From the NCBI RefSeq assembly GCF_030450055.1, contig NZ_CP118480.1, forward strand, positions 1,329,415 to 1,393,414: a DNA stretch of 64,000 bases, given 5' to 3'. Numbering within the stretch: position 1 is the first letter of the stretch; every line of letters begins with the position of its first letter. The position numbers and the translations under genes are program-made. The DNA comes from Gallaecimonas kandeliae (GTDB taxonomy: Bacteria > Pseudomonadota > Gammaproteobacteria > Enterobacterales > Gallaecimonadaceae). The notes under the pieces were generated by a model. The model searched no databases. It was not told the DNA's origin and saw only the letters and a list, made by a program, of their open reading frames with translations. Shown in pieces: positions 35,937 to 44,189 of this stretch.

Positions 35937-36814
35937 AAGTCCAGCAACTCGGGTGCCGGCAGCCCCAGGGCCTTGGCCAACTGGGCCGTGCTCTCAAAGA
36001 GATCCACTTTGCCTAGATGCTGGGCCAGCACCAGGCGGCTGGCCTGCCAGGGCAGGCCCTCCATGGCGGCCAGGATCAGCGCCGCCTGCAAAGGCGGCAG
36101 GCTGGGGTTGTAGGCGGCGTTCTCCAGGTAGCTTCCGGTCACCAGCCGCTCGCCCATCTGCAAGGCTACCCCAGCGGCGGTGCCGCTGTAGGGGCTGTGG
36201 CTGTGGCTGGCGGCCTGGGCCGCCGCCTGGTGCAGAGGATCGGCGCTGGTGGCGGCAAGACTCAGGTTGGTGGGGCCCAGCAGCCGCTGGGGCTTATCCA
36301 AGTCCCAGGGGCCGAAGGCGTCCGGCAGGTAGTCCTTCAGGGTCAGGGCAGGGCGGCCCGGCAGCAGCACCCGCAGGCTCAACTCTTCGTCTATCTCGCT
36401 CATGAACTGGCGGCAGTGGCCACAGGGGCTGTAGTTGACGGCCAGGGTGCTGAGCCGGGTTTCACCGGCTTGGCGGGCATGGGTGATGGCGCATTGCTCG
36501 GCGTGGATGGTCATGGCCAGGGTGGCGCCGGCAAATTCCTGGTTGGCGCCGAAGTACCAGCTGCCGCTGGCCCCCGCCACTATGGCACCCACATAGAACT
36601 CGGAAATGCCGGGGTGGGCGAAGCAGCGGGCCAGGGGCAGCAGGGCCAGCATCAGCTGGTCGCCGTCCAGGCCGCTCAGGGCTTGCCAGGCTGCTATCTC
36701 ATCCGGGGCCAGCCGGGCCGCGAAGGGCCGGCGGTCCAGCCATTGGCGCACCGGGTTTTGCAGCCCAGACGGCAAAAGCGGCAATGAAGCCGCCAACAAC
36801 TCTTTGTTCATCAA
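35933..36814 (-). CDS. cdd: Cytidine deaminase
   Basis: A 293-aa homodimeric zinc enzyme of the E. coli type (294 aa). H104-A-E106 binds zinc and carries the catalytic Glu, and P-C131-G-H-C134 completes the zinc site. The C-terminal half is the inactive repeat. It deaminates cytidine and deoxycytidine. It lies 3 bp downstream of ldhA and may be co-transcribed with lrgAB-ldhA. Confidence 0.95.
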   Translation of the reverse strand: MMNKELLAASLPLLPSGLQNPVRQWLDRRPFAARLAPDEIAAWQALSGLDGDQLMLALLPLARCFAHPGISEFYVGAIVAGASGSWYFGANQEFAGATLAMTIHAEQCAITHARQAGETRLSTLAVNYSPCGHCRQFMSEIDEELSLRVLLPGRPALTLKDYLPDAFGPWDLDKPQRLLGPTNLSLAATSADPLHQAAAQAASHSHSPYSGTAAGVALQMGERLVTGSYLENAAYNPSLPPLQAALILAAMEGLPWQASRLVLAQHLGKVDLFESTAQLAKALGLPAPELLDL

Positions 36815-36817
36815 AAA

Positions 36818-37807
36818 TCAAGCCTTGGTCAATTCGTTGCCGCTGCGTCGGCCTTGCCCGAAGGCGTCGAGGTTGTCGACGGTGGTGCGCGCTATGGCGC
36901 TTAAGGCTTCCTGGGTGAAGTAACCCTGGTGGCCTGTGATCACCACGTTGGGGAAGGTGAGCAGCCGCTGGAACACATCATCGGGGATGATGGCGTTGGA
37001 GAGATCCTCGAAGAAAAGGTCCCCCTCTTGTTCGTACACGTCCAGTCCCAGGTAGCCCAGCTGCCCTGACTTGAGGGCTGCTATGGCCGCCTGGGTGTCC
37101 AGTAGAGCACCTCGGCTGGTATTGATCAACATCACACCCTGCTTCATCAGGGCCAGGCTGTCGGCGTCGATGAGGTGGCGGCTGTCCGGGGTCAGGGGCA
37201 GGTGCAGGCTGACGATGTCGGCCTGGGGCAGGGCCTGCTCCAGGGGCAGGTAGCGGCCGCCCAGGGCCTCGAAGGCCGGGTTGGGCCTTGGGTCCACGGC
37301 CAGCAGCCGGCAGCCGAAGCCGGCCAGGATACGGGCCGTGGCCAGGCCGATGGCGCCGGTGCCAATGAGGGCCGCCGTCTTGCCGTGGAGGTTGAAGCCC
37401 AGCAGCCCCTCCAGGCTGAAGTTGTTTTCGCGCACCCGATTGTAGGCCCTGTGCAGGCGGCGGTTGAGCATCAGCATCAGGGCCACGGCGTGTTCGGCCA
37501 CCGCCTCCGGGCTGTAGGCCGGCACCCTGGCCACCCGCAGGCCCAAGCGGTCGGCGGCATTGAGATCCAGGTTGTTGTAGCCGGCACAGCGCAGGGCGAC
37601 CATGGTCACACCGGCCTCTTTGAGTTTTTCGAGGACGGGGGCGGAGAGGTCGTCGTTGACGAAGGCGCAGACGGCCTGGCAACCGGCGGCGAGGCTCGCC
37701 GTCAGGGCGTCCAGGCGGGGTTCGAGGAAGTGCCAGTCGATGGCACCCTTGGCTGCCTCGAGGGACGCCTTGTCATAGGGCTTGCTGGAAAATACCGCGA
37801 CTTTCAT
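36818..37807 (-). CDS. ldhA: Fermentative D-lactate dehydrogenase
   Basis: A 329-aa D-2-hydroxyacid dehydrogenase, same length as E. coli LdhA. GKTAALIGTGAIGLATARIL is the NAD loop. The catalytic R, E and H lie in INTSRGALLDT, DVYEQEGDL and ITGHQGYFT. It reduces pyruvate to D-lactate. It overlaps the lrgB stop by 4 bp, tying lactate production to a holin-like pair. Confidence 0.94.
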   Translation of the reverse strand: MKVAVFSSKPYDKASLEAAKGAIDWHFLEPRLDALTASLAAGCQAVCAFVNDDLSAPVLEKLKEAGVTMVALRCAGYNNLDLNAADRLGLRVARVPAYSPEAVAEHAVALMLMLNRRLHRAYNRVRENNFSLEGLLGFNLHGKTAALIGTGAIGLATARILAGFGCRLLAVDPRPNPAFEALGGRYLPLEQALPQADIVSLHLPLTPDSRHLIDADSLALMKQGVMLINTSRGALLDTQAAIAALKSGQLGYLGLDVYEQEGDLFFEDLSNAIIPDDVFQRLLTFPNVVITGHQGYFTQEALSAIARTTVDNLDAFGQGRRSGNELTKA

Positions 37808-38493
37808 GTCATCCACTCCGTGAGTAAGGGCACCAGCAGCGGGGCTAGCAGTGCCGTCAAAATGCCGCAAAGGCTGAGGGCCAGGCTGGAGAAGGCGGCC
37901 GCTTCCGGGCTTTCCTCTACCATCCGCGCCGTGCCCACCGCATGGGCAGCGCAGCCCATGGCAAGGCCTCTCGCTTCGGGGCTTTTGACCCCGGCCTTGT
38001 CCAAGATCCAGGGGCCCAGTACGGCCCCCGCTATGCCGGCCAGGATCACCAGCACCGCCGTCAGGGGGGCTATGCCGCCCAGTTTCTGGCTGACCCCCAT
38101 GGCGATGGGGGTAGTGACGGCCTTGGGCGCCAGGGACAGGGCCACCGTCTTGTCGGCGCCAAGGGCCCAGGCCAGCAACACCGTCAGCGTCAGGGCCAGC
38201 AGCACCCCCAGCAGCAGGGTCACCAGCAGGGCCTTCCACTGGGCGCGGATCAGCGCCAGTTGCTGGTAGAGGGGGTAGGCCAGGGCCACCACGGCCGGCT
38301 CCAGGAATAAGTTGATAAAGCGCCCGCCCGCCATGTAGCGCTCGTAGGGGATATGGCAATAGATCAGCAGCGGCACCAGGCAGGCGATGGCCAGCAGCAC
38401 CGGGTTCAGCAGTGGGCTTTTCACCTTGGCTTGCAGGGTGCGAAAGCCCCAGTAGAGCGCCAGGGTCAGGGCCAGCAGGGCGGTTTCAATCAT
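37804..38493 (-). CDS. LrgB/CidB-family membrane protein
   Basis: A 229-aa polytopic membrane protein. LSLAPKAVTTPIAMGVSQKL and GIAGAVLGPWILDKAGVKSP are the conserved LrgB segments. In Staphylococcus these pairs affect murein hydrolase activity and carry pyruvate or by-products in some bacteria. It overlaps lrgA (8 bp) and ldhA (4 bp). Confidence 0.9.
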   Translation of the reverse strand: MIETALLALTLALYWGFRTLQAKVKSPLLNPVLLAIACLVPLLIYCHIPYERYMAGGRFINLFLEPAVVALAYPLYQQLALIRAQWKALLVTLLLGVLLALTLTVLLAWALGADKTVALSLAPKAVTTPIAMGVSQKLGGIAPLTAVLVILAGIAGAVLGPWILDKAGVKSPEARGLAMGCAAHAVGTARMVEESPEAAAFSSLALSLCGILTALLAPLLVPLLTEWMT

Positions 38494-38830
38494 GGGGCTG
38501 CCTCCGCTGATGCCAGGTACCCACCGCCAGGATCAGTAGCCAGGTGGAGAGCAGGGTGGTGCCCAGCAGGGCCAGGGCATGGCTGCTGATGAGGTCCAGG
38601 TAGTTCATCAGCCCCACCCCGGCCGGGATGAAAAGCAGCGTCATGTGGCGCAGCAGGGGCGTGACGAAGGGGCTGACCCAGTGGCCCTTGACGAGGCCAG
38701 AGGATAGGGCCAGGAACAGCAGCAGCATGCCGATGATGCTGCCCGGTATGGGCAAATGGCTGAGGTAAACCAGCCCCTTACCCAGGTAGAGGCAGCTGAA
38801 AAGAATGAGGACGGCCCGCAACAGCTTCAT
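38486..38830 (-). CDS. CidA/LrgA holin-like protein
   Basis: A 114-aa protein with four helices. LPIPGSIIGMLLLFLALSSG and PFVTPLLRHMTLLFIPAGVG are the family signatures. First gene of a unit with lrgB and ldhA. The ATG at 38830 is chosen from family length; no strong ribosome site is visible. Confidence 0.87.
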   Translation of the reverse strand: MKLLRAVLILFSCLYLGKGLVYLSHLPIPGSIIGMLLLFLALSSGLVKGHWVSPFVTPLLRHMTLLFIPAGVGLMNYLDLISSHALALLGTTLLSTWLLILAVGTWHQRRQPHD

Positions 38831-38914
38831 TACATGATTGAAATGCAGGGGATTTTGTGGGCATTTTATCACGCATCCCCAAGGCCTGTAGCCTAAGTGC
38901 CCCATTTTTGACCT

Positions 38915-40471
38915 ATGGCAAATAACCCTTCCTACCTTCTCGCCCTCGACTGCGGCACCCAGTCGGTCCGTGCCCTGCTGTTTGACCGGGAGGGCCAGCT
39001 GCTGGCCAAGCGCCAGCAAGCCTTTCAGCCGCCTTTCTACCAGGGCCCGGGCGGCAGCGCCGAGCTGGAGGCGCAGCATTTCTGGCAAGCCCTCTGCCAG
39101 GCCAGCAAGGGCCTGCTCAGGGAAACCGGCATAGACCCCAAGGCCATAGCGGGGGCGGCCCTCACCACCCAGCGTGGCACCCTGCTGCACCTGGACGGTG
39201 AGGGCCAGCCCCTGCGCCCGGCCATCATCTGGCCTGACCGGCGCCGCGCCAGCCAGTTGCCGGCCATCCCCTGGCATTGGCGCCTGGCGCTGATGGCGGC
39301 AGGGCAACTGGGCACAGTGCGCCATTTCCAGGCCGAGGCCGAGATCAACTGGGTGGCCCAGCATGAGCCCAGGGTCCATGCCGAGGCCAAGAAGGTGGGG
39401 CTGCTCTCTGCCTGGCTGACCCTCAAGCTCACCGGCCAGTACCGGGATTCGGTGGCTTCCCAGGTCGGCTTCTTGCCCTTTTCCTATCGCCGCCAGGCCT
39501 GGGCCGAGCCTTGGGACTGGAAGTGGCAGGCCCTCAAGGTACGCCGTGACCAGCTTCCCGAACTGGTGGCGCCTTGCCAATTGCTGGGGGAGCTGAGCCT
39601 GGACGCCGCCGAGGCCACTGGCCTGCCGGCGGGCCTCAAGCTCTTCGCCGCCGGCGGCGACAAGCAGGCAGAAGTGCTGGGGGCCGGGGTGGCCGGCGAG
39701 GAACTGGCCTCCATCAGCCTCGGCACCACCGCCACCATCACAGGCCTCAGCCACAAGTACAAAGAGGCGGTGCGTTTCCTGCCGCCATACCCGGCCCTGG
39801 TGCCCGGGGCCTATTGCCTGGAGGTGCAGCTCAACCGCGGCTTCTGGTTGCTGCGCTGGTTGCTGCAGGAATTCGGGGAGGTGGAGACCCAGGCGGCCAA
39901 GGCCGAGGCCAGGGCGGCGGAGGAGATCGTCGAGGAGCTGATCAGCGCCGTGCCGCCGGGCTCGGACGGCCTGGTCTTCGACCCCCATATGGCGCCCGGC
40001 GTCATCTACCCCGGGCCCGAAGCCCGCGGCGCCTTGGTGGGCCTGACCGACGGCCATAGCCGTGCCCATCTCTACCGGGCCCTGATCGAAGGCATCGCCT
40101 ACGCCCTCAAGGCCGGCAAGGACAGGCTGGAAAAAGCCAAGGGCCAGGCCTTTAGCGGCATCCGGGTGTCGGGGGGCGGCAGCCAGTCGGATACCGTGAT
40201 GCAGATCCTCGCCGACGTGCTGGGCCAGCCCGTCAGCCGGCCCCATACCTTCGAGGCCTCGGGCCTGGGGGCGGCCATGGCGGCGGCCGTGGGCCTGGGT
40301 TGGTATCCGGACATGGCGGCGGCCGGCGAGGCCATGTGCCACCAGGGCCAATGCTTTTGGCCGCAGCCTGAGCACCAGCGGACTTACCAGCGCCTCTACC
40401 AAGAGATTTATAAGCCGATTTATGGCAAGCTCAGGCCCCTCTACAAGCGGCTCCTCAACTGGAAGGATTGA
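38915..40471 (+). CDS. FGGY-family carbohydrate kinase
   Basis: A 518-aa two-domain sugar kinase. LLALDCGTQSVRALLFDREG is the N-terminal phosphate loop, and RVSGGGSQSDTVMQILADVL with GLGAAMAAAVGLG is the FGGY C-terminal signature. D232-like position in the middle is the probable base. It is paired with an oxidoreductase 2 bp downstream. The sugar cannot be told; xylulose- or erythritol-type kinases are the nearest in form. Confidence 0.87.
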   Translation: MANNPSYLLALDCGTQSVRALLFDREGQLLAKRQQAFQPPFYQGPGGSAELEAQHFWQALCQASKGLLRETGIDPKAIAGAALTTQRGTLLHLDGEGQPLRPAIIWPDRRRASQLPAIPWHWRLALMAAGQLGTVRHFQAEAEINWVAQHEPRVHAEAKKVGLLSAWLTLKLTGQYRDSVASQVGFLPFSYRRQAWAEPWDWKWQALKVRRDQLPELVAPCQLLGELSLDAAEATGLPAGLKLFAAGGDKQAEVLGAGVAGEELASISLGTTATITGLSHKYKEAVRFLPPYPALVPGAYCLEVQLNRGFWLLRWLLQEFGEVETQAAKAEARAAEEIVEELISAVPPGSDGLVFDPHMAPGVIYPGPEARGALVGLTDGHSRAHLYRALIEGIAYALKAGKDRLEKAKGQAFSGIRVSGGGSQSDTVMQILADVLGQPVSRPHTFEASGLGAAMAAAVGLGWYPDMAAAGEAMCHQGQCFWPQPEHQRTYQRLYQEIYKPIYGKLRPLYKRLLNWKD

Positions 40472-40473
40472 AG

Positions 40474-41337
40474 ATGAAAGTGGCATTTCTGGGCCTCGGC
40501 GTCATGGGCTATCCCATGGCCGGCCACCTGCAGCAGGCGGGCTTTGACGTCTGCGTCTACAACAGGACTGGTGCCAAGGCCGAGGCCTGGGCCAAGCAAC
40601 ATGGCGGCCGCTATGCCGCCACCCCCGCCGAGGCGGCCCAGGGTGCCGAGCTGGTGATGATGTGCGTCGGCGACGACGACGACGTGCGCAGTGTCGCCGA
40701 GCAGGCCCTGGCCGGCATGGCCAGCGGCGCCATACTGGTGGACCACACCACCGCCAGCGCCATCGTCGCCCGCGAACTGCACCAGGCCCTTTTGGCCCGC
40801 GGCATCGGCTTCCTGGACGCGCCCGTTTCCGGCGGCCAGGCCGGCGCCGAGAACGGCCAGCTGACCATCATGGTCGGGGGCGATGAGGCCAGCTACGCCA
40901 AGGCCGAGCCGGTGCTCAAGACCTACGCCAAGCAGATCAAGCGCCTGGGTGAGGCAGGTGCCGGCCAGCTCTGCAAGATGGTCAACCAGATCTGCATCGC
41001 CGGCGTGGTGCAGGGCCTGGCCGAGGGCATCAACTTCGCCAAGCAGGCCGGCCTCAACGTGGCCGACGTGGTGGAGGTGATCGCCAAGGGGGCCGCCCAG
41101 AGCTGGCAGATGGAAAACCGCGCCTTGACCATGGACAAGGGGCAGTACGAATTCGGCTTCGCCGTGGATTGGATGCGCAAGGACTTGGCCATCGCCCTGG
41201 ACGAGGCGCGCCGCAACGGCAGCCAGTTGCCCCTGACCGCCCTGGTGGACCAGTTCTATGCCGAGGTGCAGCGCCTCGGCGGCAGCCGCTGGGACACCTC
41301 CAGCCTGCTGGCCCGCCTGGAGGCGAGCAAGGCCTGA
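40474..41337 (+). CDS. 3-hydroxyisobutyrate dehydrogenase-family reductase
   Basis: A 287-aa NAD(P)-dependent beta-hydroxyacid dehydrogenase. VAFLGLGVMGYPMAGHL is the Rossmann loop. DAPVSGGQAGAENGQLTIMV is the substrate loop. GQLCKMVNQICIAG carries the catalytic lysine. Members include tartronate semialdehyde and succinic semialdehyde reductases. The ATG at 40474 follows GGAAGGATT. Its pairing with the FGGY kinase suggests one pathway. Confidence 0.88.
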   Translation: MKVAFLGLGVMGYPMAGHLQQAGFDVCVYNRTGAKAEAWAKQHGGRYAATPAEAAQGAELVMMCVGDDDDVRSVAEQALAGMASGAILVDHTTASAIVARELHQALLARGIGFLDAPVSGGQAGAENGQLTIMVGGDEASYAKAEPVLKTYAKQIKRLGEAGAGQLCKMVNQICIAGVVQGLAEGINFAKQAGLNVADVVEVIAKGAAQSWQMENRALTMDKGQYEFGFAVDWMRKDLAIALDEARRNGSQLPLTALVDQFYAEVQRLGGSRWDTSSLLARLEASKA

Positions 41338-41338
41338 T

Positions 41339-41370
41339 AAAAAAAGCCGCCCTTGAGGCGGCTTTTTTTA
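41339..41370 (+). terminator. Terminator of the kinase-reductase operon
   Basis: AAAAAAGCCGCC-CTTGA-GGCGGCTTTTTTT directly after the stop codon. Confidence 0.88.
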
Positions 41371-41418
41371 CGCTGGCATATCAGCTTCCTGTGGTTCCAG
41401 CGCCTTACAAGTGCTGGT

Positions 41419-41718
41419 TCAGGGCAGCACCTTCTTAAAGGGTTTGACCACCACCTTCTGGTAGACGCCGGCTTCGACGTAGGGGTCGGCGTCGGCCCAG
41501 GCCTGGGCTTCGGCCAGGCTGTCGAACTCGGCCACCACCAGGGAGCCGGTGAAGCCGGCCTCACCCGGATCGTTGGCGTCTATGGCCGGCAGTGGGCCGG
41601 CCAGCACCAGGCGGCCGGCTTCCTGCAACAGCTTCAGCCGCTCCAGGTGGGCGGGGCGGGCCGGCTGGCGCAGGGGCAGGGAATGGGGAACGTCTTCACT
41701 GGCGATCATGTACAGCAT
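41419..41718 (-). CDS. yciI: YciI-family protein
   Basis: A 99-aa dimeric ferredoxin-like protein. [20 protein letters not shown] contains the conserved H and D region, and [17 protein letters not shown] the second. E. coli YciI is linked to the same trp/yciB neighbourhood. The ATG follows AAGGAG. Upstream lies a terminator-like hairpin that could regulate it. Confidence 0.92.
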   Translation of the reverse strand: MLYMIASEDVPHSLPLRQPARPAHLERLKLLQEAGRLVLAGPLPAIDANDPGEAGFTGSLVVAEFDSLAEAQAWADADPYVEAGVYQKVVVKPFKKVLP

Positions 41719-41757
41719 GGGGCTCTCCTTGGTTGAGGCCCTTAGCTTACGCAAAAG

Positions 41758-41787
41758 AAAAAGCCCCGGCAGCAGCCGGGGCAAAAA
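41758..41787 (-). terminator. Terminator-like hairpin in the 5' region of yciI
   Basis: GCCCCGGC-TGCT-GCCGGGGC followed leftward by TTTTTC lies 45 bp before the yciI start. It cannot serve yciB, which has its own terminator at 41947. Confidence 0.8.
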
Positions 41788-41946
41788 ATCACTATCAGGA
41801 TGTCTCAGAGATGGACTGGCGCTGTATCGCAATGCCAATTCGCAGGCATTGTGCCGCCATGGCGTGACATTTTGATGACTGTTTGGACAAGAGGCGACAA
41901 CTTAGCCAAAGGCGAGCAAAGCAGCAGGACTGCACTCCTTCCTGCT
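41788..41946 (-). ncRNA. Candidate small RNA or yciI leader between two terminators
   Basis: About 160 bp with no annotated gene, bounded by yciB's terminator and the hairpin before yciI. It includes a stem with arms CAATGCC and GGCATTG around TGCGAATT. A 21-codon frame at 41795-41860 (begins MAAQCLRIG, ends QSISETS) has no ribosome site. I see no clear promoter. Either an sRNA or a regulated leader. Confidence 0.35.
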
Positions 41947-41975
41947 ATGAAAAAGGCCGCCCGGGGCGGCCTTTG
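41947..41975 (-). terminator. yciB terminator
   Basis: AAAGGCCGCC-CC-GGGCGGCCTTT followed by TTC on the minus strand, 4 bp after the stop. Confidence 0.82.
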
Positions 41976-41978
41976 CGA

Positions 41979-42512
41979 TCAGGACTTTTCTTCTTCCGGC
42001 AGATGCTTGTAGATAAGCATACCGGTCACCACTATGGCCAAGAGGTTGAGGCCAGTGGTGCCGAACAGCTTGAAGTTGACCCAGGCGTCCTGGGAATAGT
42101 GGTAGGCCACATAGAGGTTGAGGGCGGCAAGGCCGGCGAAGAAGGCGCTCCAGCCGAAGCTCAGGTTGCGCCAGACGCCGTCAGGCAGCGTCAGCTGGCC
42201 GCCCAGCATGGTCTTGAGCAGGCTCTCGCCCTTGAGCTGGGCCAGCAGCAGGGCCAGGGCGAAGGCGAGGTAGACCACAGTCACCTTCCACTTGATGAAG
42301 AGGGGGTCCCGGAATATGAGGGTCATGCTGCCGAAGACGACCACGGCCCCCAGCAGCCACCACTGCTGCTTGCTGATGGCCTTGCCCATGGCCTTGAAGA
42401 TCACCAGCAGCAGGGCCGTGCTGGCCATCAGGGCCCAGGTGGCGGTGTAGATGCCGCCCAGCTTGTAGGCGATGAAAAAGACGATGAGCGGCAGGTAATC
42501 AAGAACAGCCAT
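41979..42512 (-). CDS. yciB: Inner-membrane septation protein A (YciB/IspZ)
   Basis: A 177-aa protein with about five helices. DYLPLIVFFIAYKLGGIYTA is the diagnostic N-terminus, and GWSAFFAGLAALNLYVAY the central one. It supports cell elongation and division by contacting envelope-synthesis proteins. Preceded by GGAGG. Confidence 0.94.
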   Translation of the reverse strand: MAVLDYLPLIVFFIAYKLGGIYTATWALMASTALLLVIFKAMGKAISKQQWWLLGAVVVFGSMTLIFRDPLFIKWKVTVVYLAFALALLLAQLKGESLLKTMLGGQLTLPDGVWRNLSFGWSAFFAGLAALNLYVAYHYSQDAWVNFKLFGTTGLNLLAIVVTGMLIYKHLPEEEKS

Positions 42513-42583
42513 GCAATCCTCCAGACAACTGCCGCCCAGTCTACGCCAACTGGCTCCCCACTCCAAAGCCCCGCGCTGGGTCA

Positions 42584-44002
42584 TCAACTCATGCGTTTGA
42601 TGAACTCCTGGATGATGGTGAGGTAGATCTGGTCTCCCAGCACCTTGTCCTCCACCCCTGAGTCGATGTTGGGGTTGTCGTTGACCTCTATCACCACCGG
42701 CTTGCCGTCCACCACCTTGAGATCCACCCCGAACAGGCTGTCCCCCATCAGGTTGGCGGCCTTGACCGCCGTTTCCACCACCTTCTTGGGGGCGGCGGCC
42801 ACCGGCAATGTCTCGAAACCGCCGGACTGGGTCTTCTTGCCGGAGTGGTTGTAGATCTGCCAATGGCCCCGGCTCATGAAATACTTGCTGACAAAAAGAG
42901 GCTGCCGGTTGAGCACCCCCACCCGCCAGTCGTATTCGGTGTAGCAATACTCCTGCAGCAGGATCAGCGCCGACTGTTTGAAGAAGGCCTGGGCATGATG
43001 GTGCACCTCCTCCATGTCCTTGGCCTTGACCACGCCCCGGGAAAAGGAGCCGTCCGGTATCTTCATCACCAGTGGGAATCCCAGCTCCTGGGCCGCGGCC
43101 ACCAGGGCCTCCTCGTCGCCGTGTTGCACCACCCGGGTCTTGGGGATAGCCACCTTGGCCTGCTCCAGGCGCTCGGCGAGGTAGATCTTGTTGGTGCAGC
43201 GCAGTATGGCCTCGGGGGTGTCGATGACGGCCAGCCCCAGGTTCTCGGCACGGCGTGCCATCTGGAAGCTCTGGCCGTGGATGCTGGTGGTCTCGCGGAT
43301 GAAGAGGCCGTCGTATTCGGCCAGCCGTGCGGCCTGCTTGTGGGTGATGAGATCCACCTGAACCCCCAGGGTGCGGCCGGCGCGGATAAAGCGCTTGAGG
43401 GCGCCGGTGTCCGACGGCGGGAACTTCTCTTGTGGGTCCACCAGCATGGCGAGATCGAAGCGGTACTTGCGCTTGGGCTTCTTGACCCGCCAGATCTTGG
43501 CGGAAAAGGCGTCCAGGGCTTCGGCGAAGAGGGTTTCCTCGGCGTCGCTGAGATCCTTGAGCCCCTTGGGCTTGAGCTTGGTGATGACCCCCTCCTTGAT
43601 GCTGGCCTCCAGGATAGGGGCCGGGAAACGGTCGAACAGCTGTAGCCCCAGCTCGGCGAACTGCGGGTCCAGGGTGCGGCCGAAGAAGACGCGAAAGTTC
43701 GACTCGGTCTCAACCGGGGCCTTGACCGTCTTCAGCTCAGGGCCGTAGAGGCCGCGGCTGGCCAGGTCGTTCAAGGTGGCGACAGAGGGAATGACCCTGT
43801 GGCCACGGGCTTCGGCCAGCAGCGAGCAGTAATAGCCCTCGCCCAGGTAGCGATAGGAGCCGGTGAGGTTGAGTACCTGGACCTTGTCCCCTTCCTTGGT
43901 GGGATGGAGCTTGAGGTATTGGCGGGCGGTCAGCAGATCTTCCGAGGGGTAGAGGCCTCCCCACTGTTTTCTGTCCTTGAGGAGGATATAAAGCCGGGTC
44001 AT
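42584..44002 (-). CDS. RimK-family ATP-grasp ligase with N-terminal extension
   Basis: A 472-aa protein, longer than RimK (300 aa). An N-terminal RimK-associated domain of about 170 residues (LYILLKDRKQWGGLYPSED) precedes an ATP-grasp ligase. GFPLVMKIPDGSFSRGVVK binds ATP, and DSLFGVDLKVVDGKPVVIEV then NDNPNIDSG binds Mg. It should form an amide, probably adding glutamate-like residues to an amine or peptide. Divergent from the GNAT-C39 gene 187 bp away. Confidence 0.88.
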   Translation of the reverse strand: MTRLYILLKDRKQWGGLYPSEDLLTARQYLKLHPTKEGDKVQVLNLTGSYRYLGEGYYCSLLAEARGHRVIPSVATLNDLASRGLYGPELKTVKAPVETESNFRVFFGRTLDPQFAELGLQLFDRFPAPILEASIKEGVITKLKPKGLKDLSDAEETLFAEALDAFSAKIWRVKKPKRKYRFDLAMLVDPQEKFPPSDTGALKRFIRAGRTLGVQVDLITHKQAARLAEYDGLFIRETTSIHGQSFQMARRAENLGLAVIDTPEAILRCTNKIYLAERLEQAKVAIPKTRVVQHGDEEALVAAAQELGFPLVMKIPDGSFSRGVVKAKDMEEVHHHAQAFFKQSALILLQEYCYTEYDWRVGVLNRQPLFVSKYFMSRGHWQIYNHSGKKTQSGGFETLPVAAAPKKVVETAVKAANLMGDSLFGVDLKVVDGKPVVIEVNDNPNIDSGVEDKVLGDQIYLTIIQEFIKRMS

Positions 44003-44189
44003 GGTCGCTCCTGAACTAGGGTAGTGCTGCGCTGGCGGGCGCTGATGGCCTGCTTGGGCGCCGCCAGCATGCGCCTGCAAAGACGCCTTCGCAAACAAGG
44101 GTTTCTTGTTCTTAAGACAAGCAACCTTTGCTGTCGGGCGCCTCCAATTATGGCTATTGTGCTGTTAAGCCGCGTAACTGGTGTTCGAC

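Noticed and set aside
41795-41860. A 21-codon minus-strand gene before yciI
   Set aside because: No ribosome-binding site and no recognisable product; kept only as part of a possible RNA leader.
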